Assembly (NCBI GenBank): GCA_946894095.1
Contig: OX335645.2
Coordinates: 15,275,001 to 15,339,000, forward strand
DNA length: 64,000 bases
Direction of reading: 5' to 3'
Origin: Incurvaria masculella
Taxonomy: Eukaryota > Arthropoda > Insecta > Lepidoptera > Incurvariidae
The position numbers and the translations under genes were made by a program. Below are positions 55,614-64,000 of this stretch, one piece after another. Within the stretch, counting starts at the first letter, position 1; every line of letters starts with the position of its first letter. Under the pieces are notes generated by a model. The model saw only the letters and a program-made list of their open reading frames with translations. It was not told where the DNA came from and searched no databases.

Positions 55614-55823
55614 CTAAGGCTGAGATAAATGGTCGTAACAGAAACTAAGACTAACGAGAAGTAGTACTTTTTGACGTCACTTTGCATTACTTTGAGATTT
55701 CGTCTATACAAAATGTGTCAAAGTGACGTCACAAAGTACTAATTCCGTTAGTCTTAGTTTCTGTTACGACCATAGAACGCGCATGCTAAGGTCTATGGTT
55801 ATGACTATTTATTTCAGCCTAAG
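55614..55823. mobile_element. foldback element at the BEL/Pao insertion point
   Basis: Outer ends 'ctaaggctgagataaatggt' (55614) and 'atgactatttatttcagcct' plus 'aag' (to 55823) are inverse. Inside, 55629-55684 and 55716-55773 form long inverse arms ('gtaacagaaactaagactaa', 'tgacgtcacttt'). The first five bases also serve as the BEL/Pao target duplication. Confidence 0.75.
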
Positions 55824-56168
55824 AGAAATTCGTTTTTTACTCGCCCTGTGGTTTGAATGTGATTTGCTCGCGAAAAAAAGAACAGATCGCTACCAAAATT
55901 ACACAGGATCATCCGCTACGCTACTCTAAAGATTGCCTGAATATTTAATTAAAATCAGGTTCGCCGTTTTGAAGTCCATAAGGGAACATACACACATTGA
56001 TATTTATATTTAGAGATAACACATGCTAACAATGAAGTAGGATATCCTGCGTAAATACTTACGAATAATAGATCAAGTGGAGGTCGGTATGCCTGTGTGC
56101 TATAATAGCGGGTAGCATCCATTGAAAATGGAATGTAAATGCAAATATGAGTTGGCTCCACCGCGGTT
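55824..56168. other. AT-rich non-coding
   Basis: No gene or family is recognised. Confidence 0.3.
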
Positions 56169-56217
56169 CAGGGAGTCAGGAGTCGGGAGTCGGGAGTCGG
56201 GAGTCGGGAGTCGGGGG
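56169..56217 (+). repeat. 7-bp tandem repeat (GGAGTCG)n
   Basis: About six to seven units, the first with an A ('gtcagg'). Confidence 0.9.
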
Positions 56218-56454
56218 AAAAGAGTTGGGAGTTAGCCGCGGAATCATTTATTCACCGGCCCTAAGACTACACTATAGTGTGGTAGGCGCAGGTGCTGGAT
56301 TTCCATGAAGGTGGTGCTCCGTCCTCGTCTTGTGAAGAAACTGTTGAATAACAAATTTGCTAGAGCCGATTTGTCGGGATTGACAGTACCGCTCTAGAGG
56401 TGATTCGCTATTCACTGTTTTTGTTTGCTTTGGGCACTTCGCAAGGTTACTTAA

Positions 56455-57298
56455 GGTGGCCCTTCCCGACGGGACTAACTCATTCGCGGGCACGTTACAA
56501 AACCGTGCTATTGTGCGATGGGACCTTATCTGTTTCAAAGAACAATACAGGCTTCATGATGAGGAGGATGCAACAAATTCACAAAGCAGACAATGCGCAC
56601 ATTATTTGATTTGCTAAAAGTAAATGACGAAAGCTGTAGTAAAAATTCAAACAGAAACCAAATTCATTAAAAATGTTCTAGATACAAGCTAGGTTTAATG
56701 ACTAACCTTTTTTTGATGTTTTTCTTTTATCATTGAGTAATTCACGTCCAAACTTATAGTATAACAAGCTGCGGTACCCAGCTCCGTTTGGGTTAATGTC
56801 GTGTTGGATTGATTTCATTTTGAATTAATTCCTGGATAAAAAGTAACCCACCAAAAGGCTGGTCCAGGAATATGTATCCATCTACCAAATTATTTCCCGT
56901 GTATTTACATATACGTGAAGTAAGTTTCATCGAATTCGGATGATCGGTTTAAGAGTTATGGAGGATCATACATACATACACATACAGAACTGATTTCTAA
57001 AAATTTTAAATTTAATCTTAGTATCATACATAAAGTCTACAAACGAAGTATCTTAAAAAAACAAAGCAACTTACTCCATGACTTACAGAATTATTATTAG
57101 TACAGAAGTGTGCAAACATTTCGAAATTTACGCTCTTGTAATTTCGAAACCAAACATAATTTTACAATGACAATGGTCATGAAACATCTAGTTCGATTAG
57201 ATAAATCTATTTTGAGTATAATTTTGGATCTCCACCACGAAATATGCGAATGGATTTCTTTCCACGTTTGTATGGGGAGTTGAGCGGGAAGGCCCACC
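56455..57298 (-). mobile_element. TTAA-family MITE, complete, containing a Helitron
   Basis: TTAA at 56451-56454 and 57299-57302. The ends 'ggtggcccttcccg' and 'cgggaaggcccacc' are inverse. Without the insert at 56768-57108 it is colinear with 11720-12251 on the opposite strand. Confidence 0.85.
56768..57108 (-). mobile_element. short non-autonomous Helitron inside the MITE
   Basis: The complement starts 'tctgtactaataataattct' and ends 'ggagctgggtaccgcagctt', one base off the CTAG end of the copy at 20846-21818, with which it aligns at both sides. Non-coding. Confidence 0.75.
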
Positions 57299-57302
57299 TT
57301 AA

Positions 57303-57631
57303 CACTACTTAGTTCCTTTTGGAGCTGATGTAATATGAATAAGATATATGAAATAAATGAAATATATTAATAAATGGTATGGTTAAATATTATTTTTGCA
57401 TGCTTTTGGATGGATGGATATTTATAAAATAAGTATGCACCGTGGTGGAAAATATACCAAAGGACCGTCTGCCTAGCTAGTTAGCCGAATTCAGACTTTT
57501 CTGTTCAAGGCAGGAACAATCCCCAACGTAGCAATAACACGGCTATCTGCTGAAATGAGTTTAGAAACTCTGTCTCTTGAGGAAAGCTTATCAGACAACT
57601 CATCTCTGACCATGAAAGTTTTTCCCATTAA
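57303..57631. other. AT-rich non-coding
   Basis: No gene or family is recognised. Confidence 0.3.
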
Positions 57632-57935
57632 ATATGTTTTTATGGGACTGGACACGGATGGCTAATATCACACCTGATGTCATGATATAATGCGAAACCC
57701 CACACGCGCAAAGGAATTAGGCGCTATATAAGGCCCCTTCTTTTATAAGCACGCCCACGTTGAACTAAATGTAAAGCACATTTTTTTTTTGCGGACAACT
57801 TTGACCACATTTAATCTAATGCGATGGTAGCAACCCTGACTGGGTTAACCTAACCACCTGAATCTAATCTGATCCTACCACCTTATGTATGTAGGGAACC
57901 TACACTTTTCCATGGGTTCCGAAGGATAGAGTGAC
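57632..57935 (-). mobile_element. SINE, long copy, diverged
   Basis: Plus-strand blocks 'gactggacacggatggctaa', 'cttttataagcacgcccacg', 'ttgaccaca', 'gcgatggtagcaaccctgac' and 'ccatgggttccgaa' are the complement of the SINE from tail to body. Confidence 0.75.
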
Positions 57936-58176
57936 CGGCATTCTTAACGAAAATACATCATCATCATTCACTCCGTTTAGAAATTCGATAATCTACCTAG
58001 CTAGAAATAGCTGAGGTGTTATACCTTTAGTTTTAAACACGCTGTTTCCTACACAAGAAATCATTATTTTTGATCACAGGCTACGGGCCATACCAAATTA
58101 TAGGGTTTATTTTGCTTTTATATACAATATAAAATAATTTAATATATTTTAATGGATACGACATTACCGTTATCTC

Positions 58177-58299
58177 ATTAATTTTGGGTTTCAGCGACAT
58201 CCTGCTTCCGAAGAATGTCACAACCAATTCTTTGTCAGATTATTTTCAAAATCTTAATATAATGCTTCCAATGTAGATGTCGCTGAAACTCAAAATTAA
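58177..58299. mobile_element. 123-bp foldback MITE
   Basis: 'aattttgggtttcagcgaca' and 'gatgtcgctgaaactcaaaa' are inverse. It is a copy of 35853-35919 with a longer centre. Confidence 0.65.
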
Positions 58300-58734
58300 A
58301 ATAAAAAATATAATAATAACGGATACTACAAATGTACAGTTCCAAAATACAAAAGGAGTTGTTCAAAGAAATGTTATTGTTTAACTTTCAGATCCGGGAA
58401 CAGAACATGCCTTGAGGTATCACATTAACTCCGTTGTTATCTTTGGCGACCCGAAACGGTTCGTTTTTTTAGGAAATCGCTCGGCGTCGGGGACGAGCCT
58501 TGACCCAGCGTTCTAATCCAGTTGTAACGCCCCGCCACCCCCGCCGCCTCCGAACTATGGGCGAGAGGAATTACGCTATCCTTTTTGTCTGGATTTACGG
58601 AGAAGTGGCAATGTATTCAGAGAGCGCTCGGCCCCGAGTCGGGGAAGGAACTTAATTCCAGATAGAGTGGAAGGAGGAGAGCGTCGGAGTAGCTTCGCTA
58701 GGGTCATTCTGCAAAAGAAATATTGTTACGAGTG
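58300..58734. other. non-coding, GC-rich at 58440-58700
   Basis: No gene is recognised. Confidence 0.3.
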
Positions 58735-58830
58735 TGCCATCTACTAAAGGCATAGCGCAACTACAAAACCCAAGCGCGAAAAGCATTTCTCCGCCGACCG
58801 CCAATAGATTGCGCCACTTACCTACTTACA
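58735..58830 (+). repeat. two-locus repeat, partner at 20508-20600
   Basis: See the partner entry. Shared 'aaaggcatagcgc' and 'cacttacctacttacac'-like blocks. Confidence 0.5.
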
Positions 58831-58952
58831 CGGCGAATGTATTAAACAATGCTATTTTTATATATATGTATATCCTCCACATGGCTGTGGGAAGACAGAC
58901 TTGGAGTGGTGTTTTAGTGGGTAAATATGAATGGGTGAAGCACCTCTGAGCG

Positions 58953-59196
58953 CGGGGTGACCATTTTCAACCGTAGGTACTTACTAAGTGGTAGGGTTAA
59001 TCTTGCCAGGGTAGATAACATTGCAATTGAGTGAACGATAGTCGAAGCGACAATGCAAATTGTCCTCGTTTTCCATCCAGTTCAATACAGCCGTGCAATA
59101 TAAGGAAGGTCCTTGGTACCAGTTCCTTTGTGGTGTGTTAGGCTAATATCTCACGGTCACTTTGGTATTAGCCATCCATGTCCAGTTCCATAAAAA
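58953..59196 (+). mobile_element. SINE, 5S-headed subfamily, 5'-truncated
   Basis: It starts in 'ggggtgaccattttcaac' and has 'gtggtagggttaatcttgcc', 'gttttccatccagttcaata', 'gcaatataaggaaggtcctt' and an A-run after 'catgtccagttccat'. Confidence 0.85.
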
Positions 59197-59567
59197 AAGA
59201 ATCAGAACTGAATCCGAGTGCCCTGACGCCTTCTCTAGGAGCAGCGTGGGTTGAGCGGAGCCCGAGGAGTTGGCTGCGCCAACAATGGCCATTGTGCTGA
59301 ATATATAATTTTACTTAGAAATATTTTGATGCTCCCGGCATCACGTGGCAGAAAATAAAAGCCTGTAGGAAGGGAAACAAGTCTATTAACCCAAACTATC
59401 AAAATTACGGCGAATATAATAACCTGATACTACAATTACTCATTCCTAGCACGCTTAAAGGTTCTACGAAATTGAACTAAGTGGGATCCAATGAAAGAAT
59501 AATTCGATTATTTTTATTTCTTTATTATTTAAATTATTTATTTATTTTCATATTATCTTGATTGAAC
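59197..59567. other. non-coding
   Basis: No gene or family is recognised. Confidence 0.3.
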
Positions 59568-60130
59568 AGCTAGTGGCCTAGGAGCTAGAGGACTTGCCTT
59601 TCATGCGAGAGGTCAGAGTGGTCAGTCTGAGTTCTCACCTAAATTGCCGTTACGGCAAACCGATCGACTGGCGTTTTCAAATGTATGGAGAAATTGAAGA
59701 GCGCGCGCAGTGGGCGTTAAGCGAACTAACATTTGCGAGTCCGAGCTTGATTTGACAGCTTACTCAACATTGCCGTAAATACGTTGACGTTGCCGTTTAC
59801 GTCCACTCCGCTTTTTCATACAAATCGGAAGTCCGCGTTTGACTTTGACAGCTTGAAGAAGTAAAACCACAAAATATCTGATAAAAACTTGTTTGGAGTT
59901 TGACGTTTTTACGGAACTTCGGAGTTACGTAAACGCCAATTTAGGTGAGAACTTAGACTACCGACTCTGGGTTTAAATCCTCGCCCCTATCATGAATCAC
60001 TTTATTTCCCGTTCAAAGTTATTATGTAAGTGCATTTCGTCACAAACGCAAGCTGTTGGATGGTTCGAAATTAATTTGAACTGATGTCCCCTTCCCATAC
60101 TAGGTGGTAGGAAGCCTACGCTCTCACTCT
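59568..60130 (+). mobile_element. tRNA-headed SINE split by a MITE
   Basis: The first part 'gctagtggcctaggagctag' and 'cctttcatgcgagaggtcag' is an A-box-containing head. After the insert, 'ctgggtttaaatcctcgccc' supplies the B box and the body continues with 'ttgtcccc'-type blocks ('tggttcgaaattaatttgaa', 'cccatactaggtggtagg') before it is lost. Confidence 0.75.
59625..59958. mobile_element. MITE, TCACCTAAATTGG family, copy 2, inside a SINE head
   Basis: The ends 'gtctgagttctcacctaaat' and 'atttaggtgagaacttagac' are inverse with one mismatch. Colinear with 41864-42192. Confidence 0.85.
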
Positions 60131-62284
60131 TTGGGCTTATGAAGTGCAAGGAGTGGACGCATGGTGTTGCGCATAACTGACACTGACATTTATGGCCCAG
60201 CAACTCAGGTCCCGACAGTAACGTAACCGGGCATCAAATTGTACGCGAGTAGAAGATCGCGTTTTCTTAAGCGACTGCATTTTCCTAAACAGAGATAGTA
60301 GTGGATTTTAATAGTGTCATTTAATAATTTCAATAATATTTGATTTGTAATGTTGAGCTGCTTACAACGTTTCCACTTAGTACATCTTATCCAGATATTA
60401 TGTGAATAATTTACTGAATATATCTGGAAAAAGAAAAGGCAATAAAAGGTTCTTTTACGATCGTTTCTCCCCCCGCGTGCGTCTCCCCCGCCCTCCGCTG
60501 CCGGCGGCTCTACCGGGCACTACCTCCGACGACGATGTCGAGAAGCTATTAGCAACGAAGTTCCCACAAGCCGTTCGTCCACCAGACATTCGCGCTTTTA
60601 GGGCTCCGTGGGGCGGGTTGTCTTTTAGCCAGAAAAACCTTGCTTGGCGTAATATTTGTCCATGATTTTTTTATATTAGGAGAAAATAAGCCAACAAAAA
60701 TATTAACTTATAAACTAGTGGAAAATATAAATATTATTCATTTCTCAATCAATTATTATTTCGGCTGAAATGACGTTTCAACCCTTAAGATATTAAGAAA
60801 GTATTTAAATGTTGGTTTTCTACTTTTTAAAGGCTTGTTTCAACAGGCATTCTCTTTTAAAATTTCGTTACTTTAAGTATTCATTAAGTGGGTGTAACTG
60901 GTATGCCATACCACAGGAAGACAAATTAATTATAAAGCTTGTAAAAATGTGCATGTAGTAGAATGTGAGAAATAAATGATATATGCCATACGGTAATAGA
61001 GATTGAAGGCAAGAGACATTGAACTTCAACCTATATAAATGCTTTGCAAATTAAGTTATATAAACAAGTTAATATGGTAAAGTCTGTTATAAACTCGGTT
61101 TCAAATTTTATAATTGATCTATTAACACATATAATTTTGCAGACCATAGTGTTGTTAGCTACCTATGTAACTATACTGGCAGTAAAAGCGCCGTACACAT
61201 TTTCCTCTCAAATAACAAGGTCAAAAAACTAGCTTACGGACTTCGAAATCCGATTTCAAAGAAAAATAACCCTGCGCAAATCGTTGTTACAAATTGAAGG
61301 TATGATGAGAGCAACCGTATTAGAGAGTTCCTGGTAGTAACGAGAAGAAATTCATCTCGTCTCCAAAGGTGCTGGCTGCGAAATACCTCAAGTTGGAGAT
61401 TAGAGGCCATCGTTTGAAACGCCCTCTGCTGGCCGCCCTGCGTGAGTGTTGCTGAAAAATAATATGGGCGGACAGTTTCAGGTGGGACGAATATTCGTAG
61501 AAACGAGAGCTTACAGAAACTGAGTCGTATCTCAATTATACGCCTGGTTTGGAGACAAATTTGTTTAAAAAATCGCATGTATTTTCCTTCGGCGAAACGA
61601 GTGTTGACAAAGGCTTCGTAGAGCTAGCTGGAGGTAACCGAGTGTGTTGCGTCATTACGCTCCGTTTGCCTCCAATCAGTGCGTGGATATAAATTCTATC
61701 CTCTGTCAGAGAACAAGCCCGAGGTAGCTTAATTGAGTGCTGGATTAAATAGAACAATAGGTTATTCACGAAACGTCGAATTATGTTTTATTATTTCGGT
61801 GCCCACGTTCTTGGAAAGGGGTAGTTTTGGGAACGTTGTGGAACAAGTAAAGGTGATTTAATTTCCAACATATCCGAATTTTAAGGCTTGTCAATTGTTG
61901 TGCGAATTATTATGAAGTAAGCTTTAGTTCAGACTTTTCTAGCGTATCTTTTGGAAACTTATTACTTTTTATTATTTTTATTGGAAAAGAACAGAGAACA
62001 GGTTATAAGAACAATTTCAAAACATTTTTAAATAAAAAAAATAAAATACGCCTGACTCCACTACTGCAGTAGGTGAAGTAACACATAATTCATTACATAG
62101 ATACAGATAAATACATACGTAGGAAAAACCGATTAGATCCTTGGTAGCCAACGAGAAAAAACCGTTCTCGTTGCTGGCAGGTGTAGGAGATTAATTTAAA
62201 TGTTTACAAAAAAGTGAATAAAATTAAAAGCTAAACGTTAGAATAGGAACAAATAAAATATAAAATAACACCCGCATACTTATA
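60131..62284. other. non-coding
   Basis: An 87-codon frame at 60402-60665 opens with GTG and owes its length to a GC-rich patch. Several minus-strand frames at 61230-61770 lack domains. No repeat family is recognised. Confidence 0.35.
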
Positions 62285-62490
62285 TATCTCTCTAGATCCT
62301 TTATAGGTTCGGTAAACAATGGACGGAAAATGAACTCCCTGCCGAGGTATTTCCCTCAAAGTAGGTGGAACCTGGTGTCAAGAAGCACCTGGCAGGCTGG
62401 CATTGTTTTCGCAGCCTCCTTGAATCCCATGGGCGTCGTCGGGCACCTTAAGAGGTCCCGGCGCACATCATATGCCACGCTTAATTTTTT
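62285..62490 (+). pseudogene. LINE 3' fragment with terminal tail
   Basis: 'ctccctgccgaggtatttcc', 'aagaagcacctggcaggctg', 'cccatgggcgtcgtcgggca' and 'ccttaagaggtcc' match the LINE end up to 'catatgccacgctta', then an A/T-rich run. Confidence 0.85.
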
Positions 62491-64000
62491 ATTTTATTTT
62501 GACACCTAATAATTTTGATTACCATTACCCTACAAAATATCTTCACTAATTGCTGTGGCTATGGTCAACGTAAATCGGCAGAAGTAAATGTGCAGGGGGG
62601 AGGGGGAGGAGGGCATAGACCCCACTCCTCGCCTGCAGCTGGGGACAATGTGGACCGCGTGAGGAAAATGTTTAATTAAGAACTGCCACGACTGGCGTCC
62701 AGGTACCTGGCCTCTACAAATTAAAACTCGCTGAAAGTAGCTGATATAGCAAAACCGAGGCCAGGTAGAGAAACAATGAAGATAAAGTGAAATGGTTTAA
62801 GTCATGTATCAAAGTTCACTAAGATTTATTGAAGAAAGCCAGAGCTAAGTGATGTCACTGTTATAGAAAGGACTGTTTCAAAATCGTTTCGTGCTAAGTT
62901 GTTGTAGTTCAGAGCTCAAAATGTTTGTAAAATGTGTCTATATTTTGTTTAATGCCAATTTTTACCGTTTACTTTAGAGCTTAATATACGAATTATGTAG
63001 GAATAATTTTAAACTTCTCGAATACGAAAAGATAAATCGAAAAAAAAAGCCCTAGAGAATTTAAAGCGCTTCAAAATGATAACATTCCCGTTTCGATAGG
63101 ATTATAATTAAGGGTACTGTTCATCCCTTTTGGAGACACGTTTTTGGTGATCCGGTAATTTATCATATTGAGAGCTGTTGCAATTCGTTTCATTTTATGA
63201 GATAGGCTTAACATATAATACATAAAATAAAAATTAATATTCTTCCACATGTATTTGTTACTTTAAACTTCATGCATTGTTGATTGATTGAGGTTTTCAC
63301 TTTCTTTTAAATCCCCTGATTTTAAAGTGCCTCAATGAAATAAAGTCATTTTCAATGCGCCAGAAAGTCATGGGGCCTTGAGTTCTGTGAATTATCATAG
63401 TCTTAAAAGATAAGTCTTGCGTTGCAAAACGTCCGCCGAATTAAAAAAAAGTTAAACGAATTATTTCTTACGCATTTGATACAACTGCACTATGCGAGGA
63501 ACAATGCAAGTTTCGAACGCTTTTCTAGCCCATGCTTAAATTGGTATTCATATTTAAGAACCACACTGAAATAGACAATCTGTTATTACTTAATCAGATA
63601 AATTTTTAAAGCTCAAATAATTAAGCATAAATGTTTGTAAACTTATTTGGAGCACTGAGATTTAAAATGTAATCCAACATAAACACATTTTTTATAAATA
63701 ACGTTTTTGCATATTCGCCTACATTTAAATATAGTACCTATGAGTATTTAAAAACCAAGAGTTGTTTATCACATGTATACAAGTGCGCAACGAAAGCTTT
63801 GACAATCGTGTTAAACAAAGAACTGAGCAACATTGCCTTTCCTGTGTTTCCAGAGCTCTCACCCAGACATCCTGTCTAAACAACGACGCCGCCATGTAAT
63901 CAAACAAAGCACGTTACATAACCGAAAACATCAACAGCCCGCTAAATCCCACCGGATAGTAAGTTGTCAACTACGAAATAACTAGAGTAAATTCCCCTCA
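62491..64000. other. AT-rich non-coding
   Basis: A G-rich simple stretch is at 62594-62613. No gene or repeat family is recognised to the window end. Confidence 0.35.

Larger units (their letters stand above)
48748..55618 (-). mobile_element. complete BEL/Pao LTR retrotransposon with CTAAG target duplications
   Basis: CTAAG at 48748-48752 and 55614-55618 bounds two 425-bp LTRs beginning TGGT and ending ACCA. On the minus strand the order is 5' LTR, leader, one gag-pol ORF, a purine-rich tract next to the 3' LTR ('aaggcggggagatta', about 49192-49178), then the 3' LTR. The LTRs differ only at 49140 (G) versus 55576 (C). No convincing tRNA primer-binding site was recognised directly behind the 5' LTR. 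Structure and integrity indicate a very recent insertion. Confidence 0.97.

Noticed and set aside
60402..60665. 87-codon ORF with a GC-rich middle
   Set aside because: It opens with GTG, has no acceptor of quality and no recognised motif; coding status cannot be supported.
1..64000. Bacterial-style operons, ribosome binding sites or rho-independent terminators
   Set aside because: Spliced-exon signatures, SINEs, LINEs and LTR elements show a eukaryotic genome; such features would be spurious.

Overview
The window looks like lepidopteran (moth or butterfly) nuclear DNA. It is AT-rich and gene-poor and consists largely of transposable elements nested inside one another. The organism call rests on recalled repeat signatures: a (CCGT)n-bearing element ending in a 'ggccggtttttt' edge, Helitron-type ends starting TCTATACTAATAATA and stopping at CTAG, the leader module 'gtcgcctcttacgaca', a SINE family with a 5S-rRNA-like head, and an insect-type BEL/Pao element. 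No species can be named. There is no sign of bacterial, organellar or viral origin. Several long open reading frames are opened only by TTG or GTG and were trimmed to an ATG or a splice acceptor. || 1-9 kb. A decayed LINE 3' fragment comes first. It is followed by the best host-gene evidence in the window: a 566-bp exon (1305-1870) with a splice acceptor, signal peptide and GC-rich third codon positions. Just behind it sits a tandem partial copy that has lost exactly 75 codons (1909-2063). Two weaker minus-strand exon candidates follow (5876-6310 and 8575-8753). || 9-26 kb. SINE copies and miniature inverted-repeat elements (MITEs) dominate. The most interesting is a 1.2-kb element (13565-14795) with 33-bp terminal inverted repeats, repeated subterminal motifs and a 134-codon ORF that looks like an internally deleted transposon gene. 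A nearly complete 5S-headed SINE lies at 23150-23531, and a Helitron at 20846-21818. || 27-31 kb. A near full-length, single-ORF non-LTR retrotransposon lies on the minus strand with endonuclease and reverse transcriptase. One in-frame TGA breaks it, it ends in a 22-base poly(A), and a perfect 17-bp-arm palindrome marks its 5' end. || 31-48 kb. More nested repeats occur here: a TA-flanked MITE full of TTGTTAC/GTAACAA motifs, a GC-rich TATA-containing promoter candidate (~34.8-34.9 kb), an element with perfectly identical 167-bp inverted arms (36269-37402), and a possible terminal exon (42401-42612). || 48.7-55.6 kb. A complete BEL/Pao LTR retrotransposon on the minus strand has two 425-bp LTRs differing at one base, a 5-bp CTAAG target duplication and an unbroken 1780-codon gag-pol ORF. 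It is the youngest insertion in the window and may still be able to move. || 55.6-64 kb. A foldback element sits next to the BEL insertion, a Helitron lies inside a TTAA-flanked MITE, a MITE lies inside a tRNA-headed SINE, and then sparse AT-rich DNA follows. The genes do not form a pathway. Their logic is parasitic: autonomous elements (BEL/Pao, the LINE) among many short non-autonomous families.
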